From positions 1-64,000 of the forward strand of contig JAJTYM010000005.1 in the NCBI GenBank assembly GCA_021463345.1: 64,000 bases of DNA, in the 5' to 3' direction. The notes under the pieces are model-generated. The model did not search any database. It was not told the origin of the DNA and worked only from the letters and a program-made list of their open reading frames with translations. This document shows, piece after piece, positions 1 through 10,261 of this stretch; the stretch's first letter is position 1; the number at the start of each line of letters is the position of its first letter. A program made the translations under genes and the position numbers. The stretch is from Pseudobdellovibrionaceae bacterium (GTDB taxonomy: Bacteria; Bdellovibrionota; Bdellovibrionia; Bdellovibrionales; JAMPXM01).

Positions 1-168
1 TTTGCGTAGTAACAAGATTCTCAACCGAGAGAGTCCGTGGCTCAACTCTTCACACTGAGCTGGTCCAGGTCCTGTAAACGCAATTCAAAATTTCGGCATC
101 AAAGGTCCACAAATGATTCCTACCGAAGTCGGGTAGACCTTTCGAACCGTCGTTCGTAGACTAAATGT

Positions 169-1056
169 ATGTTCGTTGCGGTGTTTTTTGGCCTTTCAAT
201 TGTGTCATTTGCTAGCAATGCCATTGCAGAGACTTCGCCGGGAAGTCGAGCTGCAACTTACTTTTCCGCCCGGCAGTTTTCGGACTGCCTGAGTACTGAA
301 ATGGCTAAGAGTTTCTCTAGGGGCGAATTCAGCGACCGGGTTCGAGCGATTCATGATCTTCGGGCGACCCTTGCCGCCCACGATCTTATCGGTGTAAACT
401 GCGATTTTTTTTGTGATGGTCCGGGCACTCCAGCGTTCAGCCTCCTTCGCCCGATCAGCTGTTGGCTAAACAAGAAGTTCGCAGGCAGCCTCATGCTGCA
501 TTCAGCACCGCTGGTCCTTACGCATTCCAGGTTCAACCATCTTGTGGAGCCGGAAATGTCTCTTCCTCAGATCCGCAATGCAGTTGTCATGGCGACAAGA
601 GATCCTATTCGCGACTGGCTAATTCGCCAGGAAGAGAGGTCGGTTTCGCACTGGCAGCTTTTTAAAGAAGCGAATCGCATATTCGGTGATCCATTTGTTG
701 CATTAGGCGCCATTGGCGACCTCTTCGAACACGAACGAGAGTGGTGCGATCGCCAAAGTACTGGCAAACGACAATGTGAGCTGGCCAAGCGGATGAGACC
801 CATCGTTACTCCCGCCGATGTTGATCCTGTGGGACGCAACTATCACTTCTGGGCGCACTTAAACATGGTTTGGAATTCAGATGGATCGATAGAAAAGGCG
901 GCGTCCTATTTTTTCGAAATTTGGAAGGACGACGACGTTGGTGACCACGCAGCAAATCTACTCGGTATAGACACCAGCACCCGCGCATACAAACTAACAA
1001 AGACGAAGCTCGCACCGGTAGGGCAGTATCTTACAAAGAACAGGTGTGAACTATAA
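169..1056 (+). CDS. Secreted protein of unknown function
   Basis: A 295-residue protein that I do not recognise. The N-terminus (about residues 1-20, ending SNAIA) is a convincing Sec signal peptide, so the product is probably periplasmic or secreted. The mature part has eight cysteines, including paired ones near residues 78-82 (CDFFC), and many His and Trp residues. No catalytic motif is evident. There is no clear Shine-Dalgarno sequence before the ATG. The gene stands alone, 55 bp before an insertion-sequence remnant, in DNA visibly poorer in GC than most of the window. Both facts suggest recently acquired DNA. The reading frame is intact. Confidence 0.7.
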   Translation: MFVAVFFGLSIVSFASNAIAETSPGSRAATYFSARQFSDCLSTEMAKSFSRGEFSDRVRAIHDLRATLAAHDLIGVNCDFFCDGPGTPAFSLLRPISCWLNKKFAGSLMLHSAPLVLTHSRFNHLVEPEMSLPQIRNAVVMATRDPIRDWLIRQEERSVSHWQLFKEANRIFGDPFVALGAIGDLFEHEREWCDRQSTGKRQCELAKRMRPIVTPADVDPVGRNYHFWAHLNMVWNSDGSIEKAASYFFEIWKDDDVGDHAANLLGIDTSTRAYKLTKTKLAPVGQYLTKNRCEL

Positions 1057-1111
1057 TAGACCATAAACACTACGATCTGTAGGGCTCGGCAGTCGAGCCA
1101 GTGCTGCCGAT

Positions 1112-1430
1112 GTGACCTTCAAAAATTCACTCGGTAGCGATCCAGTCAGAAAGATCGTCAAAGCGATCAGGCGGCTTCGCAGTGGCACACCCGGAAAAGA
1201 GCTCGGGCGCGAACTCGGCGTGACAACGGCGACGCTTTACGCGTGGAAGAAGAAGTGCAACAACATGACGATCTCGGAGGCGAAACGTCTTCGCGAGCTC
1301 GAGAGTGAGAACGCTAGGCTCAAGCGGCTTGTCGCGGATCAGGCGCTGAATATTGAAGTTTTGAAAGACATCAACTCAAAAAAGTGGCGAGCCTGCACCA
1401 GCGCGCGCCGGATCCCTGGAATAACAACAA

Positions 1431-1441
<11 letters not shown>
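1112..1441 (+). pseudogene. IS3-family transposase OrfA remnant
   Basis: This GTG-initiated frame encodes an OrfA-like DNA-binding protein of IS3-family elements. It has a helix-turn-helix (GKELGRELGVTTATLYAWKKK) followed by the leucine-zipper block typical of the family (SEAKRLRELESENARLKRL, then a LKDINSKKW-like end). After that conserved block the frame runs into about 17 unrelated residues and stops. No OrfB integrase with a DDE motif follows; the next gene is a metal chaperone on the opposite strand, overlapping by 11 bp. I infer a truncated, immobile element. I did not find convincing terminal inverted repeats. Confidence 0.75.
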
Positions 1442-2666
<1,225 letters not shown>

Positions 2667-2699
2667 GGCATCCTCCGATTCATGTCGTTCCAAGCCAGC

Positions 2700-3140
2700 T
2701 CACTGGGCGCATCCCGAGCAAACCCCGCGCAGGAAGACGGGCTGCTTCTTGCCGAAAAAACGGAAGCCCCCTAGGGCGGACAGGAAGCCGTCGATTCTTT
2801 CATGGTCTTTGATCTCCTGATGCTTGTGGCATCGCTGGCAGAAGAGGAGAAGGTGCGCGTGGTCCTCGCATTCGTGCGAGCAAAACACATAGTTGTTGGA
2901 GTCGACTTCGTGCAAGACCCCCGCCGCCTTCAGGTGGGCCAAGTTGCGGTAGATCGAGACGCGATCGACCGCGTCCATGTCTTTGGATATGATCTCGATC
3001 AAGCGGGCTTGGTTCAAAGCCGACTTCGCCTCGACGAAAGCGAGCAGGATGCTTCGGCGAAGGGGGGTCTTCCTCAAAGAGTGCTTTTCAAGTACGTGAT
3101 CTATGCGGGCTAATTCTTTCCGCCGCGCCTTACGAAGCAT
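2700..3140 (-). CDS. Fur-superfamily regulator, probably Zur
   Basis: A 146-residue Fur-type repressor. It has an N-terminal winged helix (LRKTPLRRSILLAFVEA... VSIYRNLAHLKAAGV) and a C-terminal metal-binding and dimerisation part with structural-zinc cysteine pairs (CQRC and CSGC) and His-rich sensory residues (CSHECEDHAH). The ATG at 3140 has AAGGAG six bases upstream, and the product length is normal for the family; a longer frame upstream lacks family similarity. Its partner is a COG0523 chaperone, a typical Zur target, so I infer zinc rather than iron sensing. A perfect palindrome 51 bp upstream of the start would allow autoregulation. Confidence 0.88.
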   Translation of the reverse strand: MLRKARRKELARIDHVLEKHSLRKTPLRRSILLAFVEAKSALNQARLIEIISKDMDAVDRVSIYRNLAHLKAAGVLHEVDSNNYVFCSHECEDHAHLLLFCQRCHKHQEIKDHERIDGFLSALGGFRFFGKKQPVFLRGVCSGCAQ

Positions 3141-3190
3141 CTCGAACTCCTTTTCGGCAGCCCCGCGGAAGGTAGTCGATTTCGCCGGCA

Positions 3191-3209
3191 AATGCAACAT
3201 AGTTGCATT
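3191..3209. promoter_or_regulatory. Candidate Zur/Fur-family operator (19-bp palindrome)
   Basis: AATGCAACATAGTTGCATT is a perfect inverted repeat with 8-bp arms and a 3-bp centre, set in AT-richer DNA in the zur-like promoter. Fur-superfamily operators are commonly palindromes of about this length. Binding is inferred from position and symmetry only. Confidence 0.65.
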
Positions 3210-3546
3210 AATGGTTTTCCTGCTCGCTCGCGGGCCCTCTGCGTCGGGGCGGGATCTGGGCCCTTCGCTCGCCATTTGATGCGGCGATGGGATCGCCGGA
3301 CCGGTTGTCGTAAAGCGCGATGGCCCGCGTGGACAAAGCCGGCCGTGGCCGTTGGCGTACGCGGCTGTTCGAATATCGCAATCAGAAATGATGACACGGT
3401 CGCGTTTCAAGCCGTCGGACGGCCTTCTTTGATTGCCGCGAAGGAAGTCGTACACTAAGGTTTGGCGGTTTTCGGCCACGTCGTTCGACCGAATCGGACG
3501 CGGTATGGGATCCCAAGCTCGGTTCCTGGCGAGGCCGCCGGATTTT

Positions 3547-3570
3547 CTTGCGGGCGATCATGCCCGCAAG
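3547..3570 (+). promoter_or_regulatory. Hairpin in the leader of the secreted 189-aa protein
   Basis: The arms CTTGCGGGC and GCCCGCAAG are perfectly complementary (9 bp) around the six-base loop GATCAT. The hairpin ends seven bases before the GGGGAGG ribosome binding site of the next gene. No T-run follows, so it looks more like an mRNA leader structure or protein-binding site than an intrinsic terminator. Confidence 0.5.
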
Positions 3571-3587
3571 GTTTATGGGGAGGCTTT

Positions 3588-4157
3588 ATGAGAAGTCTTG
3601 TCGCTCTGTTTTTGGCTTTGTCGTCGTTCACCGCTCACGCGACGGAGCTCCCGGGAGGGGAAACCGTCGGGGGCCCATTCAAAGGGAATTGCCAGGTTCT
3701 TGAGAACGGGAACGAAGTCGACAGTTTTTCCTTTGACGCCAACCCTGAATCCAAAGTCGGAATCGGTCTGGATAACGGCTTGTCCTACGGGGATTATTTC
3801 GTCCAGGTCGTCAATGACAGCTTCAGGAACTCCTTGAGCGTGGCGGTGATTTTCGTTCGGCCGACCATTGAAAATCCCCCCCGTCTTTGCATGACGAAAG
3901 GCGGTTATTACGATTGCGATTTCATCAAGAAAAGATGGAGCGTTCCCCATAAGGGCGCCCAGCCGCGCCAGGTCCCGCTGGCGGGCTCGCTGGAAATCAT
4001 TGACAGCGAAGGCATCCGTGGGGGCAGTGCATCGCTCGTGGACTCTTACCGGAAGACCATTGGCGAAGACAACGGCGGGTTCAGTGAGCACGTTGAGTTG
4101 AAAATCAAAGATTCCAAAACTTTAAAATGCGGCGTCTCCTACGTAAATCTTTTCTAA
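3588..4157 (+). CDS. Secreted protein of unknown function, 189 aa
   Basis: Not recognised. The N-terminus MRSLVALFLALSSFTAHA is a clear Sec signal peptide, leaving about 170 mature residues rich in beta-strand-like segments with a few cysteines. The ATG at 3588 is supported by GGGGAGG four bases upstream; a longer frame upstream has neither an RBS nor a usable signal peptide. The gene is transcribed away from zur with a hairpin just before its RBS, which may affect translation. It could be a small periplasmic beta-sandwich protein, but no catalytic motif is seen. Confidence 0.75.
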   Translation: MRSLVALFLALSSFTAHATELPGGETVGGPFKGNCQVLENGNEVDSFSFDANPESKVGIGLDNGLSYGDYFVQVVNDSFRNSLSVAVIFVRPTIENPPRLCMTKGGYYDCDFIKKRWSVPHKGAQPRQVPLAGSLEIIDSEGIRGGSASLVDSYRKTIGEDNGGFSEHVELKIKDSKTLKCGVSYVNLF

Positions 4158-4301
4158 GATAGAGACTCCTCCGGCTCCGCGCTCCGCCCGGTGACTTGAA
4201 TCGCCAGACGGAGCCCGGAGCGTCAGGTTGGCGCGATACGCCTTCGCAAAACGAGCCGCCCGCCGCTGATCACGAACATAGAGAATCGTGTCGCACGTCA
4301 C

Positions 4302-5171
4302 TCACCGGCGAGTCGGATTCGGGCAAGCTTGCGCCACGCGGGCGAAAAAACGATCGGCCCACTCGCCGTTGCCGCGCCAGAAGAAATCCGTGTGTCGCCC
4401 TTCAGGGATCCGCCAGAACTCCTTGGGTTCTTGCGCCTTGCTGAAGAGAGCCTCGCCGTGGGAGAGATCGATCATCGGGTCGTTTTCCCCGTGGATCACC
4501 AGAAGGGGGATCGGGGAGACGCGGCCGACCGCCTTCTCCGGGGCGAACTCGTCGCTCAGTATGAGATGCGCGAGCGGCTGGAGCGGCCACGTGAACCAGT
4601 TCTTCGCGAGAATCGAGCGCGCCACCCTCCGATAGGACCCGAACGTCGAATCCAGGATGACGAGGCGGATCGTCGCGTCGTTTTTCACGTCGACGACGCT
4701 TTTGACCGCGACCGCCCCTCCGAGGCTCTGGCCGAGCACGATGAGGCCTCGTTCGGGAAAGCGTCGCTGCACCAGCTTCAGGGCGGCGCGACCGTCCGCG
4801 ACCGTTCCCTCGGGGGTCGGCTCACCCTCGGATTTGCCGTAGCCACGGTAATCGAAAATGAAGAAGTCGTAACCCCGCTCCAGGGCCGGGTAGAGCATGA
4901 GGAAATGGGTCGAGAGGTTTTGGGCGTTGCCATGAAAGTGGACGAAGACGCAGTCGCGGGCTTTCGATCGAGCCGGCGACTCAAAGAGCCAGCCGTGCAG
5001 GCGCGTGCCGTCCTCGGCGGCGAATTCGATGTCTTTCGGCTGAACGCGCAGTTTGCGCCGGTCGACATGCTCGTCGCGGGTCGGATGGTAGAGGAGGGAC
5101 GTGCAACCCGTGTTCGCCGCGGCGAACGCGGCGGCGATGCCGAGAAGGGTTCGAGAAAATTTCCTTCCCAC
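4302..5171 (-). CDS. Alpha/beta hydrolase, putative lipoprotein
   Basis: A 289-residue serine hydrolase of the BEM46/YfhR-like group. The oxyanion-side motif HFHGNAQN (about residues 78-85), the nucleophile elbow GQSLGG (Ser149), an acid in GENDP (Asp231) and His260 in EGRHTDF form a plausible triad. The N-terminus has a hydrophobic stretch ending in NTGC (Cys23), a weak lipobox, so the enzyme is probably exported and possibly lipid-anchored. The start is GTG with GGGAG four bases upstream. It begins 10 bp after the DUF4105-like gene on the same strand, suggesting an operon. The substrate is unknown; esters or thioesters are typical of the family. Confidence 0.82.
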   Translation of the reverse strand: MGRKFSRTLLGIAAAFAAANTGCTSLLYHPTRDEHVDRRKLRVQPKDIEFAAEDGTRLHGWLFESPARSKARDCVFVHFHGNAQNLSTHFLMLYPALERGYDFFIFDYRGYGKSEGEPTPEGTVADGRAALKLVQRRFPERGLIVLGQSLGGAVAVKSVVDVKNDATIRLVILDSTFGSYRRVARSILAKNWFTWPLQPLAHLILSDEFAPEKAVGRVSPIPLLVIHGENDPMIDLSHGEALFSKAQEPKEFWRIPEGRHTDFFWRGNGEWADRFFARVAQACPNPTRR

Positions 5172-5181
5172 GAGACTCCCG

Positions 5182-7176
5182 TCAAAAATAGTGGGCGAAA
5201 CCCACGCTCGTCTCCTGGTGTATGGAGTCGAGTTTGAGCATCACGTCCAACGCCCAAGACGAGCGCCAGGGTTCCAGCCATCGTCCGCGCAGAACGAGCG
5301 CGCGCCGTTCAAACGGCGCCGGGCCCAACGTTTTTTGATAGGTCCCTTCCGCCATGAGGGAGAGGTCCCGGGTCCAGGCCAGGCGCGCCCCGAGCGTCGG
5401 GCCGACGGATGGGCTCACTCGATCGGCCGCGAACCCCGGGGAGGCGAGGACGGCGCCTTCCGCAAGGGCGTAGCCGAGCCAGCGACTCACCCGCGCGCTG
5501 GCGCCCGCTCCGGCTCGAACGCCGGCGGCGGTGCAGCCGCGGCATCTCGGGTCGTCGACGCGTTCCGCGCCGAGGCGTACGCGCCAGGAAGCTTCGCGAT
5601 TGTGGGCGTCGAGGGGTTGGAACGTCCCGATCTCAAAGAGCGTGAAATCCTCCAGCCGAGGGGCCCGGTCGCGGTCCCAGTGGCGGAGGCGCAGATGCAT
5701 GAACTCGATGGTCGCGTTGTCGGGCAGGCCCGTTTGCGGGTCGAGAAGATCGTGCAGAGCGAACCGAATGGCGAATTCCGTCGAGTGGCGATCGTTTCGG
5801 CCGAAGACCCTTTGCCCCATGATTCGAGTCGAGCCATGGCTCATATGCGGCCCGGAGCCGGGGTCGGAGTCGATCCGCAAGGGACTTGAACTCGGCAGGC
5901 GGCTCCTCGCCAGGAGAACCTTGTGCTTGCGAGCCGCCATCGGGTGTTTGGGTTCGCCGGCCCGGCCCGACATGAGTTCGCGGGCGTGGTTGAGGTCGAT
6001 GTAGTCCATGTAGGCGTCAAGAACGGCCGCTCGGGAATTCTCGTCCTGCGCCCCTGGGGCGTCGAGGAGGCCGCCCAGCTCTTCGTCATCGGCCGCGATG
6101 AGCCCATTCAGGAGGCCGCGTTCGGCCGCGCCGAGCCCCTCGCGCCTCGCTCGGAACTGAGTGTGGATCGAGGGGCGGGTCCGGATGCCGCGAATCAATC
6201 CCTCTTCCTGGAGCGCGGCTTTCAGGGTGTCGGTCGGTATGACCCAGAGGGGGACACGATCGATCAGATTGAGCCTCGGGGCCGCGGCCTCCAGCAGCGT
6301 CAGCATGTGGTAAGAGCAGTTTTCGGTCAGGTAATAGTAATCGAAATGAGTGGAGGAGAGTTCCCAGAGGTGCTCGACGAGCCGGTCGACCTCCTCTCGC
6401 GAGAGCGCGAGATCGTATTCCCAGAGATCGCGCGACTCGAAATCCGCGTACTCCCTCACTTTGTAATAATAAGGCAAGGTCGTGAACGTTCCTTTGAAAA
6501 AACCGCTCAAGCCGTAGAGGGCGTAGAGAACCGGGTTGGATGTCGTCGGGTTAGCGGCGTAATTGACGCCGAAGTCCAGGAGTTGGCGCTCGGCGCCTTG
6601 AGCGCCGTCGCCGCGGTTCAGGCGGAGGAGCGTGTGTCCGTACGCCGAGGAGGGGTTGGCCACGTAGTAGGAGGAGAAAACGAGGGTTGCGGATTTCGCG
6701 CCGGCCCGTCGGCGGAAGTCGTTGAATTCGCCGCAATCGCCCCCGGCGGGGAACGCTCCCAGGCCCAGCCGCTCATCGAGCCAACGGAACCGGGCGGGGA
6801 ACTGGCATTTCACCGTTTGCGCGGGAACCCACGGGCCCAAGTCGCGTTTGTTCGGGGAGGCGAAGCCTTCAAGAGTCGCGAGCAGTTCGGCTTTGGGGTC
6901 GCGTCGCCCCCGGGGCGAGACGAAAAAATTCGCACCGTCGGCCTCGCTCACCCAAGAGCCGAAGAGCGTCGGGCGGTAATGGACGAGCCTGCGCCACTCC
7001 TGTGACTCATGCAGGCCGAGTCGCAGAGCCCTTTGCTGAACGGAATATTGAGCGGAATGCTGAGCAGGGTGCCGAACAAGGGCGGCGCTTTCCTGGGCGA
7101 CGGATCTGAGCGGGAACATCGAGAGAAGGAGGGCGAGAATGGCCGACGCATGCGACATGGCCGGCCATTCTGTCAT
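5182..7176 (-). CDS. DUF4105/Lnb N-terminal-like protein with C-terminal beta-barrel
   Basis: A 664-residue envelope protein. After a signal peptide (ending near RSVAQ) comes a DUF4105/Lnb-type domain related to the permuted papain-like (NlpC/P60-like) fold. A conserved His lies in SSAYGHTLLRL and a Cys in TENCSYHMLTLLEAA, separated by the LPYYYKV and WEYDL blocks typical of this family. The last about 250 residues look like amphipathic strands and end in a terminal Phe (VGFAHYF), as in outer-membrane barrels. It could hydrolyse an amide or acyl bond at the cell surface, but the substrate is not known. The start could instead be at 7158, which begins directly at a cleaner signal peptide. The alpha/beta hydrolase gene follows closely. 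Confidence 0.82.
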   Translation of the reverse strand: MTEWPAMSHASAILALLLSMFPLRSVAQESAALVRHPAQHSAQYSVQQRALRLGLHESQEWRRLVHYRPTLFGSWVSEADGANFFVSPRGRRDPKAELLATLEGFASPNKRDLGPWVPAQTVKCQFPARFRWLDERLGLGAFPAGGDCGEFNDFRRRAGAKSATLVFSSYYVANPSSAYGHTLLRLNRGDGAQGAERQLLDFGVNYAANPTTSNPVLYALYGLSGFFKGTFTTLPYYYKVREYADFESRDLWEYDLALSREEVDRLVEHLWELSSTHFDYYYLTENCSYHMLTLLEAAAPRLNLIDRVPLWVIPTDTLKAALQEEGLIRGIRTRPSIHTQFRARREGLGAAERGLLNGLIAADDEELGGLLDAPGAQDENSRAAVLDAYMDYIDLNHARELMSGRAGEPKHPMAARKHKVLLARSRLPSSSPLRIDSDPGSGPHMSHGSTRIMGQRVFGRNDRHSTEFAIRFALHDLLDPQTGLPDNATIEFMHLRLRHWDRDRAPRLEDFTLFEIGTFQPLDAHNREASWRVRLGAERVDDPRCRGCTAAGVRAGAGASARVSRWLGYALAEGAVLASPGFAADRVSPSVGPTLGARLAWTRDLSLMAEGTYQKTLGPAPFERRALVLRGRWLEPWRSSWALDVMLKLDSIHQETSVGFAHYF

Positions 7177-7198
7177 CTGAGCGCCTTGGACTCAAGCC

Positions 7199-7675
7199 TT
7201 AGCCGAGGCTTTGGCAGGAACGCGCCAGCGAGCGGGACCTCCTGACGGTGTCCCGGATGGTTTCCGAGATCTTGACGGAGTCGTTCGGGTGCGCGTCGAA
7301 GATTTCGGGGTAGTTGGCTCTCAGCGCGGAGCTGACTTCCGAGCTGTCGGCGCAACCCAAGAGCGAGCTCAGAGCCGTGATCGTTTCGCCTTGCCCACGG
7401 GCCGCGTCGTTGGACAGGGCGACCCGATTGGCTTCGATGAACATGATCATTTGCGCCATGGAGCCGTGTTGCTCGCAGCCGGAGGTGCCGGACGAGATCC
7501 CGAAAGTCTGGCTGCCGGACGTGCCGTTGGTCGTCGCGGCCAGGACCTGGTTGTCCTTCCCCATGACGTTGAAGCCTAGGCCGCAGCCGGCGGGGCCGAC
7601 TTGGGCCCCGAATGCCGCGGAGGACGCGGCGAGGACGAATCCGAGGGAGAGAAGTGGGAAAATCGTGTTTTTCAT
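7199..7675 (-). CDS. DUF3015 family secreted protein
   Basis: A 158-residue periplasmic protein with a signal peptide (MKNTIFPLLSLGFVLAASSAAFG). It carries the DUF3015 features GCGLG near the mature N-terminus, NGTSGSQTFGISSGTSGC, and a conserved C-terminal cysteine. The function is unknown for the family. It lies 22 bp downstream of a paralogue on the same strand, so the two are probably co-transcribed tandem duplicates. The shared block (GSQTFGI..GTS.C, then ARGQGET) is nearly identical, while the N- and C-terminal parts have diverged. Confidence 0.88.
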   Translation of the reverse strand: MKNTIFPLLSLGFVLAASSAAFGAQVGPAGCGLGFNVMGKDNQVLAATTNGTSGSQTFGISSGTSGCEQHGSMAQMIMFIEANRVALSNDAARGQGETITALSSLLGCADSSEVSSALRANYPEIFDAHPNDSVKISETIRDTVRRSRSLARSCQSLG

Positions 7676-7697
7676 CGCAGAACTCCTTCAGGCCGCA

Positions 7698-8246
7698 TCA
7701 GCCGTGCGATTGGCAGGTGCTTTTGAGCGCCTGGTCATTGTCGATGGTGGAGAGGATCTCACGTGTGACTTGGTAGGAGCCGTGGCCGTCGGCGAAGATC
7801 TTCCCGAAATTGGCTCGCAGGCCTTCTCCGAACGACTGGGGATCGGAGCAGTTCAGGATGTACGCCAAACCGGAGACCGTTTCCCCCTGCCCGCGCGCGG
7901 CTTCTTTGACGAGGATCTCGCGATTGACCTCGATGAAGGCGGCGGCTTGCTGACCCGACTCCGGGATGTCGCAGTTGGAAGTTCCGCTGGTGATGCCGAA
8001 GGTCTGGCTCCCGAACGTCCCGTTCACCGTGGCGGCGATCACTTGGATCATGCCGGGCTTGGGGCCGAAGGCGATCGATCCGAGGCCGCAGCCGGCGACG
8101 CCGTACCCTTGCCCGCTGAACATGTCGTGCAGGGATTGCTTTTCCTGCCTCTTCTCGGCCTTTTGAGCCGTGCTCTTCTTCTGCGCGTAGGCGGTCGGGG
8201 GAGCGATGAGCGCGCTCACTGCGAGAGCGACGAACGTGCGATTCAT
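7698..8246 (-). CDS. DUF3015 family secreted protein, tandem paralogue
   Basis: A 182-residue DUF3015 protein. The ATG at 8246 follows AAGGAG with a six-base spacer and opens a good signal peptide (ending PPTAYA); an in-frame start 22 codons upstream lacks both. Compared with its neighbour it has an additional Lys/Glu/Gln-rich segment (about residues 22-42, QKKSTAQKAEKRQEKQ) between the signal peptide and the DUF3015 core. Core motifs are AGCGLGSIAFG, GSQTFGITSGTSNC and ARGQGETVSGL. Function unknown. It is the first gene of the pair. Confidence 0.87.
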   Translation of the reverse strand: MNRTFVALAVSALIAPPTAYAQKKSTAQKAEKRQEKQSLHDMFSGQGYGVAGCGLGSIAFGPKPGMIQVIAATVNGTFGSQTFGITSGTSNCDIPESGQQAAAFIEVNREILVKEAARGQGETVSGLAYILNCSDPQSFGEGLRANFGKIFADGHGSYQVTREILSTIDNDQALKSTCQSHG

Positions 8247-8504
8247 GGTTGTCTCCTTAGGACGTACGAAGTTGGTACTTGAAAGAGTAGGAGCCGGCTG
8301 GACGCGCGCCAAGAGGAAACGCGTGAATGCTTAAAGTATGCGCAGAGGGGAGCGCTCGGCGAATCAACCCGGCCGACCCGCGCCTGCGCCCCGTCGCCTT
8401 GCCCTTGGTCCATACATACTCTCTTTGACTTAACCGTTGGTTGGCGGGCGAGTAAGCTGTCTGCAAAGCCTTTTTTAAATTCTCAACCGCTTGGCGGAGC
8501 GCCC

Positions 8505-10163
8505 ATGTCCCAACCCGTATCTCAATTCATATCGAGCTTGGCGAAGGAATTCCGGGAAAACCAAATCACTCAAAGCGGCGAGGAGTTCGATCTCCTTTCG
8601 AAAGATCCCGCCGTCAACGCCATCCAGCCCGCCGCCTTTGTTTTCCCTGAATCCACGGAACAAGTGCAGGCCCTGGTGAAGACCGCGGCCCTCTTCGGCG
8701 TGAAGCTTTGGGTTTACAGCACGGGCAAGAACTGGGGTTACCTGAACACCGGCGGCAGCCAAGGCGCCGTCGTCGTCCTGCTGAACCGGATGAATAAAAT
8801 CATCCATGTCGATGATGACCTGGCCTACGCCATCATCGAGCCGGGGGTCACGTACGCGGACCTCAGCCGGTTCTTGGCCGAAAAGAACCATCCTTTGTGG
8901 ACGGACTCCCCGGGCGGCCCGCCCTCGGGGAGCGTCATCGGGAACGCCCTCGATCGAGGGGTCGGCGTCACCAAATACGGGGATCACTTCGCCCATTTGT
9001 GCGGGTATGAGGTCGTGCTCGCGGACGGCGCTCTCCTGCAGACGGGAGTCGCCAGCGAAGGCGGGATGAAAGGGGCCGCTCACCTCTACAAGTGGGGGGT
9101 GGGGCCGTACATCGAGGGGTTGTTCAGCCAATCGAATTTCGGGATCGTGACGAGAGCGGCGATATGGCTGATGAGAAAGCCGGAAGACTACGCGATTTTC
9201 AGCCTGAACATAAAAGACGATGAGACGTTGGCGAGGGGCATGGATGAAGTTCGGGAGCTGATGCTGTCCGGGATCGTCCACGAGACGGGGCGCTTTTCGA
9301 ACGACGTGGCCATTCTGACCTTGCTGACCCAGGCGATCAACGAGGACGGCCTGAGCCCCTCGAAGGCCATCGACCGCGAGCAACTGTCGCGGTTGAAGCG
9401 GAAATACCATGTGCCGGGTTGGACCTGCTCCTTCGCCGTTTACGGCCCCAAGCGCATGGTCCGGGCTTCGGTTCAGGAGGCGAAGTCGCGCCTCCGGCGG
9501 CTCGCCCCCGGCGTTCGCGTGAGCGTCTATTCGAGGAAGTGGGCCTATGTCCTGCGCAGGTTCTTCACGGCCGCCGGTCGAGTCAGGTCGCCTTCGCTTT
9601 TGAAGCTCATCGATTACTGCTGCCGCAAGTGGTTCGATACGTCATTGGCTCTCGGCAAGCTTTTCCCCGGCCTCATAGACATTCACGAGGGAAAACCCGT
9701 CGAGACCGTGGTTCGCCGGGGCTACTTCCGTCATAAAAAAGCGCGTCCCGAGAAGGATATCCACGTAGGGCGCGATGACGTCGGCGTCCTGTGGTCGGTC
9801 CCGGTGCTGCCTTTCAAAGGGGACGAAGTCGTCGCTTTTTCAAAAGAATGCGAGCTCCTTTTCGAGAAATTCAATTTCGACTTCTATACCACCACCATGA
9901 TTTTCAACGCGCGCAGCGTTTGCCCCCTGATGGTCATACTTTACGATCGGCTTGATCATGAGGAGGGGAAACGGGCCGAGCGGCTGTACAGCGCGATTCT
10001 CGATTTGTCCCATAAGCGCGGCTATCAACATTTCCGCGCGGGGATCAACGGCTGGAAAAACCTCTATCAGAGCTGCCCTGAATTGAAGAAAACCAATCAG
10101 AAAATCAAGGCCGCGTTGGATCCTCTCGGCATTCTTGCTCCGGGAAGGTACGGGATCGACTGA
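8505..10163 (+). CDS. VAO/4-cresol-dehydrogenase-type FAD oxidoreductase
   Basis: A 552-residue flavoprotein of the vanillyl-alcohol-oxidase/PCMH family. It has an FAD-binding type-4 N-terminal domain (GKNWGYLNTGG, EPGVTYADLSRFL, and GNALDRGVGVTKYGDHF, the last closely like 4-cresol dehydrogenase) and a C-terminal cap domain ending ILAPGRYGID. Family members oxidise para-substituted phenols such as 4-cresol, eugenol or vanillyl alcohol. No cytochrome c partner gene is nearby, so oxygen or another acceptor may be used. The protein has no signal peptide. The ATG has GGAG six bases upstream. A paralogue lies at 12775-14424 and a decayed relative at about 26970-27300. Confidence 0.88.
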   Translation: MSQPVSQFISSLAKEFRENQITQSGEEFDLLSKDPAVNAIQPAAFVFPESTEQVQALVKTAALFGVKLWVYSTGKNWGYLNTGGSQGAVVVLLNRMNKIIHVDDDLAYAIIEPGVTYADLSRFLAEKNHPLWTDSPGGPPSGSVIGNALDRGVGVTKYGDHFAHLCGYEVVLADGALLQTGVASEGGMKGAAHLYKWGVGPYIEGLFSQSNFGIVTRAAIWLMRKPEDYAIFSLNIKDDETLARGMDEVRELMLSGIVHETGRFSNDVAILTLLTQAINEDGLSPSKAIDREQLSRLKRKYHVPGWTCSFAVYGPKRMVRASVQEAKSRLRRLAPGVRVSVYSRKWAYVLRRFFTAAGRVRSPSLLKLIDYCCRKWFDTSLALGKLFPGLIDIHEGKPVETVVRRGYFRHKKARPEKDIHVGRDDVGVLWSVPVLPFKGDEVVAFSKECELLFEKFNFDFYTTTMIFNARSVCPLMVILYDRLDHEEGKRAERLYSAILDLSHKRGYQHFRAGINGWKNLYQSCPELKKTNQKIKAALDPLGILAPGRYGID

Positions 10164-10261
10164 GGCGCGCCTCAACCCGGCCGCCGCCGGTGCGTGGAAA
10201 AGGCGGCCCCGGGGAGCGGGAATGTTTCCGGAAGCGCCGGATAGGCGAGGAAGCCGGGCGT

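Larger units (their letters stand above)
3141..3587. other. Intergenic region between divergent genes
   Basis: About 450 bp separate the zur-like gene from the divergent secreted protein. The region holds the 19-bp palindrome at 3191-3209 and a 24-nt hairpin at 3547-3570. Open frames run through it on both strands, but they lack signal sequences, family motifs or good ribosome binding sites, so I do not call a gene. Confidence 0.5.

Noticed and set aside
10161-10174. TGAGGCGCGCCTCA palindrome at the flavoprotein stop
   Set aside because: Loop-free palindromes cannot form a stable hairpin, and there is no T-run; no terminator is called.
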